Source: a virus
Strand: one strand, 5' to 3'
Length of the DNA stretch: 45,991 bases
Virus record (IMG/VR): IMGVR_UViG_3300009504_000009
Coordinates: 1-45,991 of that record
Part shown: in pieces, positions 21,206-29,812 of the stretch
Numbering within the stretch: position 1 is the stretch's first letter
How the letters are laid out: each line of letters opens with the position of its first letter
Program-made: the position numbers and the translations under genes
Notes under the pieces: model-generated
Databases searched by the model: none
The model's input: only the letters and a program-made list of their open reading frames with translations
Told to the model about the DNA's origin: nothing

Positions 21206-24200
21206 ATGTATATAGTATTTGATACCGAAACAACTGGTAAGGCAAAGAGCTTCTCCGCACCCATAACAGACTTCAACAATTGGCCAAGAATGGTTCAGAT
21301 TGCATGGAAAGTCTTCGACAAAAATGGGGTAGAAATAGATTCTCAGAATCTAATCATTAAGCCTCAGGGCTATGTCATTCCTGATGATGTCATTAAGATT
21401 CATAGAATTACAAATGAGAGAGCCAAAGCCGAAGGAGTACCTCTTAGGGAAGCGCTTCAAAAATTTGCACAAGTTGTAAAGAATAGTAAATATCTTATTG
21501 CACACAACATTACATTTGATGAAAATGTGGTTGGGTGTGAGCTATTGAGAGAGGGGATGCATAATTACATCCCAGACATCTTGCATATTGATACCATGAC
21601 AAGCACAACAGAATTTGTTGGCTTGCCAAACAAGATGGGAAGAAGTGGGTTTAAGTATCCATCAATGGCTGAGCTTCATGAAAAGCTTTTTGGAAGAGGA
21701 TTTGAAGATGCGCACGATGCACTTGCGGATGTTACTGCATTAGCAAGGTGTTTCTTTAAATTACAAGAAATAGGAGTTCTTGGGTTTAAAGAAAGTGATA
21801 GTGAGGTTAGCACAGAATCACTTGTTGAATTTGTAGAAAGCAATACTCCATCTAAATCTGAGAGTAATAGCTCTATTCCGATGGTTCCGCTTGGGCTTCA
21901 CACTTTTCACTCAATACTTGAAGGGGCTGGCTCTGTTGATGAGTACATAAAAATAGCTCAATCACTTGGTCACACATCTATGGCCATAACTGATAATGCA
22001 ACTTTATCTGGAACATTCGAATTTTTTAACAAGTGCAAGTCCAAGGGTATTAAACCAGTTTTTGGGATTGAAGTGCTATTAAATGATAATATTGGGGCGT
22101 TTGAAGATAAAGCTATTGAGGGCGATAATTTTAAAATTAAGATATTCATAAAAGATAAAGCTGGGTATAGCAACTTAAATCACCTGCTGTATCTTGCAAA
22201 TACAGAAGGCTACTACAAGAAAGAGGGGAGAATAACTACTGATTGGCTTTTGAAATATAAAGAAGGTCTTCTTGTGTCTACATCAGGTCTTGATAGCAAA
22301 CTTGCAAGTATGGTGTTGAGAGGAAAAGAAAATGATGCAGAAAATTATGTAAACATGATGAGGTCCGAGTTTGGAGATGACCTCATAATAGAATTAAAAT
22401 TTAGTAAATTCGCCAATCAAAAACAGTATAATAACTTCTTGCTTAAGATGATGCGGAAGTATAATATCATGCCAGTGTTAAGCAATGATACTTACTATCC
22501 ATCTAAAGAGGACTCTGTTCTACAAGACATTGTGACATCAATTAAGCAGCATCGACCTATGTCTAACTGCTCCCTGAAGGAAAATAGAGAGCTTTGGTAT
22601 TTTGGGAGTGAAGATTTTAGGCAGATGAATTCTAAGTATGATTTTAACTATCCAGATACATTCCTTGAATTATGTATGAACAATACACTTAAAGTTTCTG
22701 AGAAGTGTAATTTTGAATTCGAGACTGGTGTTGAAAAATATCCAAGGTATGAGCCCACTGAAGATGTTGTCAAATACTTTGGTACTGAAAAGTCGGATGA
22801 GATTATTAAAAAACTTGCCTTTGCAAAACTAAAGAAGAAGATTAAGAAGTATCAGGAAAATGGTATTGTTGAAATGACAGATGATAAAATTAAGGATTAT
22901 GTTGACCGCCTTAATTATGAGCTTGAAGTCATCGAATCTAAGAAGATGCTTGATTACTTTCTTGTGAACTGGGAGATTATAAACTACTACAGAAACAGGG
23001 GTTATGATATTGGTCCTGCTCGTGGTTCAGCTGCTGGCTCGCTGTTATCATGGTGTCTTGACATTACTAAGATTGACCCAATAAGATTTGGCTTATACTT
23101 TGAGAGATTCCTAAACCCAGAGAGAAATTCACCTCCTGATATTGACATAGATTTTATGACTGGAACTGATGACATCACAAATCAGTTTTTAATTGAAAAA
23201 TATGGGAAGGAACGTGTAATGTCTGTTGGTACATTTGGTACTTTTTCTGAGAAGAATACAATCAAGGACGTTGTTAGAGCATATCAAGGCAAGGAGGCAA
23301 CTGGATTTGGCTCTGATGTATTTGCTGTTACTGATGAAATGCCAGATTTCCTCAAATACAATGATACACTCAAGCATTGGTTTGAAACGTGGCCAGATAA
23401 GCCAGAGTGTACTCCAAGAGTTAGGAGTTGGATTCGAGACCCAAAGAACAAAGAAATGATTGATGTAGCTCTTAAGCTGCAGGGAAATATTAGAGGAATT
23501 GGACAGCATGCTGCTGGTATAGTTATCACTCCTGATGTATCTTGGAATTATGTTCCGACAAACATAATTGCATCAAATGAAAATATAGTTACAGCATTTC
23601 AAGAGGCGGATAAGTCTGGAAAGGATTTGTCAGCTCTTGGAATTCTAAAATTAGACAGACTTAAACTTGAAACGCTCAATGTAATTAAAGATACGATTGA
23701 GATTGTGAAGAAAAATAAGGGAATCGACATATCTGATAAGGTTGATTATGTTGACCTTGAAGATGATAATTTGTTTATTGAACTTAGGCTTGGTTTGAAT
23801 CATGGTATATTTCAGTTTGAGAGCCATGGTATGAACAACTTAATTAGAGGCATGCAAGTTGAAAGGTTTGAAGAACTTGTTGCCTGTAATGCACTATATC
23901 GTCCAGGACCAATGGGTATTGGCGCTCACGAAGAGTTCATCATGAATAAATTTAATCCTGAAAAAATTAACTTGGTTCACCCAGCTCTTGAGCCTATTCT
24001 TAGGGAGACAAATGGAGTACTTGTATTCCAGGAACAACTAATGTTCATTGCTGACAAGATTGGTGGAATGGGCCTTGGTAAGGGAGATAATCTTAGACGA
24101 TACATGGATAAGGCGAGTAGGATTATTGCTCGACACTCGGCTGGGGAAAAGTTAACTCCAGAAGAAGAAAATAACTCGAATTGGAAAGGTTTCCAACAGT

Positions 24201-25294
24201 ATTGGAATATGTTCCTTGATGGAGCTGCTGCGCAGGGTTATGATAAAGGTGAGGTTGATAAGATTAAGGATTGGGTTATTCAGTATCTTGGATATTCATT
24301 CAACAAGAGTCACTCATTATCATATAGCTATCTTGCAATGCAAACTCTATATTTGAAGCACTACTATCCTACAGAGTTTTATACAGCATTATTAAATCAC
24401 CCAAAATCTGGCACAAAAGAAAAGCAGCAACAATGGATTGCGTCTGCAATTGCCTCAGCAATGTCTAAGGGAATTGTAATCAAGAGACCTTCAAGAAAGT
24501 CTGGGTGGGAATGGACAATGACTGGCGAGCATGAAATATCAATTGGATTTTCTGGAATTAATGGCCTTGGTCCAATTGCTTATGAGGAAATGGTTCAATT
24601 GATAGCAGACATTCCAGTGGATAGTGGAAAGCCAAAAAAAACACTTGAGACAATCAATATGAGTACATTCATGAGATTGCCATTTAGTAAGTTTAACAAA
24701 GGAGCATTCACAGCATGTCTTAAGGCGGGAGTTTTTGATGATTGGGGCGATTCAAGAGAACAGTTATTGGCTCTTAAGCAGAAAAAAAAGAAAAAAGTTC
24801 CAGCAAATCAAGGTGTTTTATTTGATATGAATGACCCAGCGTTTGACATACCAGTTAAAAAAGAGGAGAACAAATATCCTCCAACATCAGAAGCGCTAAA
24901 GAGGTTGGATTTTATCGAGGTTTGTAATTTTGACCTTGAAAAAATTAAGTATGTGCTCGATATTAAGAATGATGTAAACCAAAGGGCAAGGAGAAGTAAG
25001 CCAGTTGAGACTGTGATTAATTTTGACGACAATGACTACTACATTTTTGTTGTGGAAACATTTAGGTTAATGCAGGGCAAGACTGGAAAGGAATATTTAA
25101 CGATGAAAGTTGGGGATGGAATTAGTTTCACGACACTTAGAGCATTTGAACCAACAGTCCAAGACCTTCTACCAGTTCTTGCTACAAATGGAATCTATGT
25201 AGCTGAATTCGTTAAGAATGAGAAAGGTTACATAAATTTCAAGAGAGGAACAAGGATAGTTAGAGTTGATAAAGATATTAGTAAAAATAAGTAG
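21206..25294 (+). CDS. dnaE: DNA polymerase III alpha subunit fused to DnaQ-like exonuclease
   Basis: 1362 residues. Residues 1-190 are a DEDDh exonuclease: FDTETTG (D6, E8), AHNITFDEN (D105) and HDALADV (H170, D175). Residues about 228-500 are a PHP domain (HTFHS 232-236) with metal ligands partly lost: ITDN at 261-264 replaces ITDH. The polymerase core has GPARGSAAGS near 602-611, PDIDIDF near 644-650, LKLDRLKLETL with D817, and CNALYRPGPMG. QGVLF at 1202-1206 resembles a sliding-clamp motif, followed by an OB-type domain (about 1265-1350). It is the replicative polymerase with built-in proofreading. It begins a replication block and carries a host-like promoter. Uncommon for T4-related virion gene sets, which normally go with family B polymerase. 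Confidence 0.96.
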   Translation: MYIVFDTETTGKAKSFSAPITDFNNWPRMVQIAWKVFDKNGVEIDSQNLIIKPQGYVIPDDVIKIHRITNERAKAEGVPLREALQKFAQVVKNSKYLIAHNITFDENVVGCELLREGMHNYIPDILHIDTMTSTTEFVGLPNKMGRSGFKYPSMAELHEKLFGRGFEDAHDALADVTALARCFFKLQEIGVLGFKESDSEVSTESLVEFVESNTPSKSESNSSIPMVPLGLHTFHSILEGAGSVDEYIKIAQSLGHTSMAITDNATLSGTFEFFNKCKSKGIKPVFGIEVLLNDNIGAFEDKAIEGDNFKIKIFIKDKAGYSNLNHLLYLANTEGYYKKEGRITTDWLLKYKEGLLVSTSGLDSKLASMVLRGKENDAENYVNMMRSEFGDDLIIELKFSKFANQKQYNNFLLKMMRKYNIMPVLSNDTYYPSKEDSVLQDIVTSIKQHRPMSNCSLKENRELWYFGSEDFRQMNSKYDFNYPDTFLELCMNNTLKVSEKCNFEFETGVEKYPRYEPTEDVVKYFGTEKSDEIIKKLAFAKLKKKIKKYQENGIVEMTDDKIKDYVDRLNYELEVIESKKMLDYFLVNWEIINYYRNRGYDIGPARGSAAGSLLSWCLDITKIDPIRFGLYFERFLNPERNSPPDIDIDFMTGTDDITNQFLIEKYGKERVMSVGTFGTFSEKNTIKDVVRAYQGKEATGFGSDVFAVTDEMPDFLKYNDTLKHWFETWPDKPECTPRVRSWIRDPKNKEMIDVALKLQGNIRGIGQHAAGIVITPDVSWNYVPTNIIASNENIVTAFQEADKSGKDLSALGILKLDRLKLETLNVIKDTIEIVKKNKGIDISDKVDYVDLEDDNLFIELRLGLNHGIFQFESHGMNNLIRGMQVERFEELVACNALYRPGPMGIGAHEEFIMNKFNPEKINLVHPALEPILRETNGVLVFQEQLMFIADKIGGMGLGKGDNLRRYMDKASRIIARHSAGEKLTPEEENNSNWKGFQQYWNMFLDGAAAQGYDKGEVDKIKDWVIQYLGYSFNKSHSLSYSYLAMQTLYLKHYYPTEFYTALLNHPKSGTKEKQQQWIASAIASAMSKGIVIKRPSRKSGWEWTMTGEHEISIGFSGINGLGPIAYEEMVQLIADIPVDSGKPKKTLETINMSTFMRLPFSKFNKGAFTACLKAGVFDDWGDSREQLLALKQKKKKKVPANQGVLFDMNDPAFDIPVKKEENKYPPTSEALKRLDFIEVCNFDLEKIKYVLDIKNDVNQRARRSKPVETVINFDDNDYYIFVVETFRLMQGKTGKEYLTMKVGDGISFTTLRAFEPTVQDLLPVLATNGIYVAEFVKNEKGYINFKRGTRIVRVDKDISKNK

Positions 25295-25570
25295 ATGAAT
25301 AAAGAACCAGCAGAGTCAATAGAGGCGTATTCTGTATACTGTCCTCATTGCGGAGTAGAACAGGCAGAACATCCAGAAAATTTTTGTCACTTTAGTCAGG
25401 ATGATTATGAATATGAATGTGATGAATGTGAGAAATTATTTACAGTAGTTAGAGATGTGGTCACAACCTATACAACAAGAAGGGTAGAAAAAAAAGACCC
25501 CAATATAAGAGAGTATTGGATAGATATGCCAACTGGAGAAAAAGTTTATAAAGATGAAGTTAACAATTGA
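25295..25570 (+). CDS. Small zinc-ribbon protein (91 aa)
   Basis: Two CxxC knuckles (C16/C19 in YCPHCG and C42/C45 in ECDECEK) define a zinc ribbon, with H18 and H26 nearby. The C-terminal half contains a positively charged stretch (TTRRVEKKD) and a short WIDMPTGEKVY hairpin. The ATG directly abuts the polymerase stop codon, so it is translationally coupled, and its 3' end overlaps the next gene by 17 bases. It is probably a nucleic-acid or protein-binding accessory of the replication block; exact function unknown. Confidence 0.75.
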   Translation: MNKEPAESIEAYSVYCPHCGVEQAEHPENFCHFSQDDYEYECDECEKLFTVVRDVVTTYTTRRVEKKDPNIREYWIDMPTGEKVYKDEVNN

Positions 25571-25988
25571 ATTAGTTCCAAGTACAGCTTGGTATAGTAA
25601 TGTAAGGAGTAATGTGACAACTCAAGAGTGGGATGTTCTCAGAAAAGAATGTTACAAGAAAGCTGGATATAGGTGTGAAATATGTTCTGGAAAGGGACCG
25701 AAGCACCCAGTGGAGTGTCACGAGATTTGGGAGTATGATGATACTGAGTGTAAGCAAACTCTTGGTGGATTAATAGCTCTTTGTCCAAGTTGCCATCAAG
25801 TTAAGCACATAGGGCTTGCTCAAATTAATGGAAAATTTGATGAAGCTCTTGGACACCTTGCAAAGGTGAACGGAATCACAGAAGAGGATGCGAAACTTTA
25901 TGTTGAATCTTGTTTTGAGACCTGGAGCCAGAGAAGTCAGAAAGAATGGAAATTAGATATAACAATTTTAGAAAAGAAAGATGAGTAA
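25554..25988 (+). CDS. HNH-type nuclease-like zinc protein (144 aa)
   Basis: Residues 39-87 form an HNH/treble-clef domain: YRCEICSGKG (C41, C44), VECHEIWEYDD (H56) and LCPSCHQVKH (C77, C80, H81, H85). This compact form with 'CHEIW' and 'LIALCPSCHQVKHIG' is common in phages and usually annotated as HNH endonuclease. The C-terminal 55 residues are helical. It overlaps the zinc-ribbon gene upstream and precedes RNase H, so I read it as part of a DNA-processing set rather than as a homing element, because there is no DNA-binding repeat. Confidence 0.8.
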   Translation: MKLTIELVPSTAWYSNVRSNVTTQEWDVLRKECYKKAGYRCEICSGKGPKHPVECHEIWEYDDTECKQTLGGLIALCPSCHQVKHIGLAQINGKFDEALGHLAKVNGITEEDAKLYVESCFETWSQRSQKEWKLDITILEKKDE

Positions 25989-26024
25989 AGATATAGAATC
26001 AATTAATTTAAAGGATTTTAGCTA

Positions 26025-26516
26025 ATGATAACTATATATACAGATGGAGCTTGCAAAGAAAATCTAAGAGATAACGGGATTGCTTATGGAGTAGGTGGTT
26101 GGGCCTATGTAGTTCTTGACCAAGAAGATGGCAAAGATATGGAGATTGTGTTGTCTAATTCTGATTCTAAAAATGGAACCACTAATCAGGAGATGGAAAT
26201 AATTGCTGTTGCAGAAGCTTTTGAGGCACTTAGGAGTTATAAGGCTGGTGAGAAGGTGATTTTATACTCAGATAGTGCTTATGTAATTAATTGCTTTAAG
26301 GATAGGTGGTATGATAAGTGGAATTCAAATGGTTGGCTGAATAGCAAATTAAACCCAGTAGAAAATCGTGATGCCTGGGAAAAAGCAATAAATTCAATTA
26401 TAGGATTTGACGTAACTTTTTTTCACGTCAAGAGAAATAGCACCAGATATATTACAATGGTTGATGAGATGGCTAAGAAAGCGTCTAAGAAGCAAACCAG
26501 CCAACAACTGTTATAG
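26025..26516 (+). CDS. rnhA: Ribonuclease HI
   Basis: 163 residues, usual size. Catalytic residues are present in order: YTDGAC (D7), NQEMEIIA (E58), YSDSAYV (D83) and VDEMAKKA (D147). The characteristic basic protrusion region KWNSNGWLNS also appears. The usual VKGH loop reads HVKRNS, so the catalytic-helper histidine is shifted or missing. It removes RNA from RNA-DNA hybrids such as Okazaki primers. It fits with the upstream polymerase. Its 3' end overlaps the convergent gene at 26485-26892 by 32 bases. Confidence 0.93.
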   Translation: MITIYTDGACKENLRDNGIAYGVGGWAYVVLDQEDGKDMEIVLSNSDSKNGTTNQEMEIIAVAEAFEALRSYKAGEKVILYSDSAYVINCFKDRWYDKWNSNGWLNSKLNPVENRDAWEKAINSIIGFDVTFFHVKRNSTRYITMVDEMAKKASKKQTSQQLL

Positions 26517-26892
26517 CGGTAGAAAATATGATGGTTAATATGGCAACAACTGTTTTTGCTTTGATTTTAAAAGTCTTTAAGTCCTCCAGCTCTAATCTAT
26601 CCTTTGCCTTTTCTAATTTAATTTCCTTGAGCTCAATCTCAAGCCTATCTATTTCTTCGCTTGAAATTTTAATTTCTTGAAGAGCCCTCTTCATTTCTCT
26701 TAAGTCTTCTGGATTTACAACGCTCTCCACATTCTCTTTCCAATTTTTTAAGTCCTGAAGAGCATGTTTCATCCCTCCTATTCGAGTCATTTCAAGATTT
26801 GTATCATGAAGCGCTGTAGCTAAGTTGTCAAGTTTATCTTCCATCTTTTGCAATTGCTGTAAAATTATAATATTACTATCGGGACTTGCCAT
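26485..26892 (-). CDS. Coiled-coil protein with C-terminal membrane anchor (135 aa)
   Basis: Residues about 8-108 are continuous heptad-type helix rich in L, K and E; residues about 111-132 (VVAILTIIFSTAITVVGWF) form a single membrane segment, so it is C-tail anchored. The layout is similar to XhlA-like hemolysin-type phage proteins that work with holins, but no family signature proves this. It is translated from ATG 26892, one base after the stop of a 56-residue gene. Convergent with RNase H. A lysis or membrane-associated role is possible. Confidence 0.7.
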   Translation of the reverse strand: MASPDSNIIILQQLQKMEDKLDNLATALHDTNLEMTRIGGMKHALQDLKNWKENVESVVNPEDLREMKRALQEIKISSEEIDRLEIELKEIKLEKAKDRLELEDLKTFKIKAKTVVAILTIIFSTAITVVGWFAS

Positions 26893-26893
26893 G

Positions 26894-27064
26894 TTATTTT
26901 TTTATTTTTTGAGTTAAAAAATTTGATAATTCTACCTTGTTTTCTATAATACTTATTGAATTTTGTAGTTTTTCAATTAATCCAGTAAACTTCTTGTTGT
27001 CTTCAGTTAATTCTTTGATTACCTCTATTGAATCATCATTAAATTTTGCTAAGATGTTTTTCAT
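26894..27064 (-). CDS. Very small helical protein (56 aa), coupled to the membrane-anchored gene
   Basis: An intact leftward frame starting ATG at 27064 encodes MKNILAKFNDDSIEVIKEL followed by a lysine/glutamate helix and ending TQKIKK. It is mostly predicted helical with amphipathic spacing. Its stop is one base before the ATG of the 135-residue gene, strongly suggesting translational coupling. No known family. It accounts for most of the otherwise empty 26893-27184 stretch; the remaining 120 bases hold a late-type motif for the rightward gene and an imperfect 7-pair hairpin near 27129-27152. Confidence 0.6.
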   Translation of the reverse strand: MKNILAKFNDDSIEVIKELTEDNKKFTGLIEKLQNSISIIENKVELSNFLTQKIKK

Positions 27065-27162
27065 GCTTTAAGATAGATTTATGTGGGTTGTCTCTTTATT
27101 GTATATATTCTATTTTTTTGCAAAAAACAGACCTTTCTTCAAATAAAAGTCTTTTTCTTCCA

Positions 27163-27169
27163 TATTTAT
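27163..27169 (+). promoter_or_regulatory. Putative late promoter motif TATTTAT
   Basis: A-TATTTAT-TAGAAAG; 15 bases before the ATG at 27185. Confidence 0.6.
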
Positions 27170-27184
27170 TAGAAAGTTATTTAT

Positions 27185-27967
27185 ATGAGCAACAAAAAGA
27201 AGTTAATAGAAGAGTCTTTTAATAAGATGAAAAATCTTATTGAGAATAGAATTAATGAGGCACCAACAGCTCCTGCAGCTCCTGCTCAGCAACAAGTTGC
27301 TGCAGACCCGCAGAGAGACCAAAAAATAGCGCAAAACATTGATGCCACAATGGACCAGGCTATGCAAACCATGATTAATAAGCTACCTGGACTTCTTGCT
27401 AATTTTGCAAAAAATTCTGGAGATAAGGATGGCGTGATTGACGCTCCAGGCGTATATGATAATCAAGATGGAGCAGTTGCTGGACAGCCATCAGCACAAC
27501 CAGGGGGTCAACCAATTCAAGAGGGAAAAGTAAATGAGATTACATTTAATGAGGCAAAGTTTTTTGAATGCATGGATGAGGGAGAACTTAATGAAGGGGG
27601 TCTTCTTGGTCTTGCCGCATCAGCTCCAGCAATTTTGAAATACGGAGGAAAAGCTTCTCAGTGGATAGGCAAGAAAATGGATTCCGCATGGCTTCAGAAG
27701 TGGGGAGGAAAGACTGCAGAGGCTGGAGAAAAGCTTCATCATAAATATATCTCTGTAATCGAGAAGGCTTTGAAGCCTTTTATGCCGAATGCCACTCCAG
27801 AGCAACTTCATAAGGCTGCGGATGGTATTTTTATGGGTGGTGTTGCTATTTTATTTGCAGGAGGACTTGCTCACCCAGGATTACTTACTGGAGTAAAGGG
27901 TGCAGAACTTGGGGAAAAAGCGCTTGCCGTTATGCAGACAGCTTTGCCTGCAATAGGATTTGCATAA
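27185..27967 (+). CDS. Hypothetical virion protein with hydrophobic C-terminus (260 aa)
   Basis: Not recognised. N-terminal basic helix (KKKLIEESFNKMKNLIENRI), then an Ala/Pro/Gln-rich linker (about 27-50), an acidic middle, and a C-terminal region from about 140 with amphipathic helices. The last 50 residues are hydrophobic (IFMGGVAILFAGGLAHPGLL, then AVMQTALPAIGF). This could be membrane-interacting during DNA entry or an internal head protein. The motif near the N-terminus resembles the helix IIREE seen in the gene at 28432. It carries a late-type promoter motif. Confidence 0.7.
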   Translation: MSNKKKLIEESFNKMKNLIENRINEAPTAPAAPAQQQVAADPQRDQKIAQNIDATMDQAMQTMINKLPGLLANFAKNSGDKDGVIDAPGVYDNQDGAVAGQPSAQPGGQPIQEGKVNEITFNEAKFFECMDEGELNEGGLLGLAASAPAILKYGGKASQWIGKKMDSAWLQKWGGKTAEAGEKLHHKYISVIEKALKPFMPNATPEQLHKAADGIFMGGVAILFAGGLAHPGLLTGVKGAELGEKALAVMQTALPAIGFA

Positions 27968-27968
27968 T

Positions 27969-28439
27969 ATGCCAAAGAAAAGTTTATATGGTAAGTTGGT
28001 AAAAAAAGCAATGGCTAAAACCATAGCAAGTGCCAATCCAGCTGCGGCAAAGCTAAAAAAGGAGAAAAAACTTATTAGGATGGCCAATAAGATGTCAAAT
28101 AAAATGACAGAGCCAGAGAGAATATTTGCCAGTATGATGAATGAGTTGGGTGTGGAATTTGAAACTCAAAAGATTATTGAAAACAAGATATTTGATTTCT
28201 ACATACCATCTAAAAATATGATAATTGAGATAGATGGAGATTATTTCCATGGAAATCCACTTATATATGAGTCTAAGGACTTAAATAAGATGCAGTTGAG
28301 GAATATGAGAAATGATGTATTCAAAGATATTCTGGCGAAAGGAAGAGGTTTTCAGTTAGAGAGAGTTTGGGAATATGAGCTCAAAAATGACTATAAAGAA
28401 CAGAAGATTAGATTTAAAAAATTGTTGACAAATGAATGA
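27969..28439 (+). CDS. PD-(D/E)XK nuclease-like protein (DUF559/Vsr-like)
   Basis: 156 residues. The N-terminal 40 are basic and helical; residues 47-150 match the DUF559/very-short-patch-repair fold: TEPERIF (E48/E50), FDFYIP (D76), MIIEIDGDYFH (E87, D89, H94) and RNDVFKDILAKG, RVWEYEL. D76 and E87-x-D89 would be the metal site. I chose ATG 27969; a TTG 9 bases earlier overlaps the previous stop and is less likely. It is sandwiched between two structural-type genes and overlaps the next by 8 bases. It could be a head-packaged or free-standing mobile nuclease; unclear. Confidence 0.75.
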   Translation: MPKKSLYGKLVKKAMAKTIASANPAAAKLKKEKKLIRMANKMSNKMTEPERIFASMMNELGVEFETQKIIENKIFDFYIPSKNMIIEIDGDYFHGNPLIYESKDLNKMQLRNMRNDVFKDILAKGRGFQLERVWEYELKNDYKEQKIRFKKLLTNE

Positions 28440-28800
28440 TTCACTTAGAAATATAATAAGAGAAGAGGTGTATAGGGTTATGCAAGAAATTGGAGAAGAC
28501 CCAGTAAAGCTTAGCAAGGAAATGATTAAGTCTAATGAAGAGCAAATCAAGGCCCTTGAAGCTGAGCTAAAGTTTAGGCAAAATGATGTGAGAGTTGGCG
28601 GTCTTGACCCAGATGAAAAAAAAGCAAGGATTACAAAGATGGATATAACCAGGGACAGACTTGAACTATCCAAGAAAGAACTTGAAATGGCTAAGCAGTC
28701 ACAACTTGCCATTATGCAGATGCAACAAAATCAACCTCAATCTGATGAGCAGTCTCAGACACAAAGTGTGTCACAGAGCCAGGTTCAATCTCAAACATAA
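28432..28800 (+). CDS. Coiled-coil hypothetical protein with Gln/Ser tail (122 aa)
   Basis: Starts MNDSLRNIIREEVYRVMQE, an amphipathic 'IIREE' helix frequently seen in phage virion proteins, followed by a long charged helix (about residues 28-92) and a low-complexity tail with alternating Q and S (about 93-122). The ATG lies inside the end of the nuclease gene. It is probably a small structural or scaffold-like protein. No known family recognised. Confidence 0.65.
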   Translation: MNDSLRNIIREEVYRVMQEIGEDPVKLSKEMIKSNEEQIKALEAELKFRQNDVRVGGLDPDEKKARITKMDITRDRLELSKKELEMAKQSQLAIMQMQQNQPQSDEQSQTQSVSQSQVQSQT

Positions 28801-28848
28801 GGAAAACAAAAAAAGTTTTTCTATTTACTTTATTTTTTTTTACCATTA

Positions 28849-28855
28849 TATTTAT
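28849..28855 (+). promoter_or_regulatory. Putative late promoter motif TATTTAT
   Basis: A-TATTTAT-TAGAAAT; 23 bases before the ATG at 28879. Confidence 0.5.
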
Positions 28856-28878
28856 TAGAAATCATAAAACTAATAAAT

Positions 28879-29811
28879 ATGGATAACGAACCAATCGTTT
28901 TAGGAGGTAACTCCGAAAAAAATCAAAGACCTGAACCAGTTAATGTCGGAGCAAATATTCCCACCAACGAAGAAGAGAGCTCGAATGTGACTGAGAGGGT
29001 TGAGAGAACTGCTCAAGATATAGCTAAAGAACACAATATCCCTCAACAGTATCTTGAGACAGAATTCCAGGTTCCAACAGAAACTGTAAGCCTACCTTCA
29101 AAGGGTGTATTTTACCAAAATAATAAATCTTCTGTAACACTTAAGTATCTTACTGCTGAGGAAGATGATATTCTTTTTTCTCCAGACCTAATTAAGTCAG
29201 GTAGAGTATTGGATGTTCTTCTTGATAAAGCTGTTATGGATAAAGACCTTCGACCAGAAGATATGCTTTCTGGCGACAGAAACTTTCTTTTAATTGAAAT
29301 GAGAAAAACTGGTCTTGGAACAGATTACGTTCCAGGGGAGATTTCATGTCCATCTTGTGGTCAGGCGCATACGCCAGTTATTGACCTTGATAGACTTTCG
29401 TCTAAGGACCTTGAGATTATGCCAGATTCAGCAGGTGAGTATGATGTTCAACTGCCTATAATTAAGGCAAATATCAAATTCAGACTTCTTACAGGTAAAG
29501 ACGAGAAAAGGTTATCTAAATTATCTGAAGCTAAGGGTAATAGTGCTGGTGGAGTCAAAGTTTCAAAACTTATTACCGAGAAGTATGTAATGCAAATTAT
29601 GGAAGTTAATGGTAATAGGGATAAGTTGCACATCAAAAAATTCATTAGCATTATGCCTATGAAGGATTCTGCTTTCTTCAGAGAGTACGTTAGGAGAATT
29701 GAACCAGGATTGGACCTTTCTTATGATTTCGATTGTCCAAACTGTGGTCATGTTGATTCAAGAGATATTCCAATTACGCCTAAGTTGTTCTATCCAGATT
29801 TAGAAAATTAA
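28879..29811 (+). CDS. Baseplate hub assembly protein, T4 gp26/gp51 family
   Basis: 310 residues. After an acidic, disordered 65-residue N-terminus comes the family core: VSLPSKGVFYQ, LTAEEDDILFSPDLIKSG, then LLDKAVMDKDLRPEDML and LLIEMRKTGLGTDY. Two zinc knuckles follow, C157/C160 (SCPSCG) and C286/C289 (DCPNCG), which together can hold one zinc ion. In T4 the related gp26 and gp51 are needed for baseplate hub assembly. The next gene is a paralogue with knuckles at the same first position, starting 1 base after the stop. Together they precede the tape measure gene. Confidence 0.8.
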   Translation: MDNEPIVLGGNSEKNQRPEPVNVGANIPTNEEESSNVTERVERTAQDIAKEHNIPQQYLETEFQVPTETVSLPSKGVFYQNNKSSVTLKYLTAEEDDILFSPDLIKSGRVLDVLLDKAVMDKDLRPEDMLSGDRNFLLIEMRKTGLGTDYVPGEISCPSCGQAHTPVIDLDRLSSKDLEIMPDSAGEYDVQLPIIKANIKFRLLTGKDEKRLSKLSEAKGNSAGGVKVSKLITEKYVMQIMEVNGNRDKLHIKKFISIMPMKDSAFFREYVRRIEPGLDLSYDFDCPNCGHVDSRDIPITPKLFYPDLEN

Positions 29812-29812
29812 T

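Noticed and set aside
26522-27150. Terminator near 27129-27152 in the divergent spacer
   Set aside because: Seven pairs with a bulge, located upstream of genes on both strands, so it has no obvious transcript to end.
28800-28825. Terminator after the 122-residue gene
   Set aside because: The GGAAAAC/GTTTTTC stem is almost all A-T pairs with a homopolymer loop and is too weak to claim.
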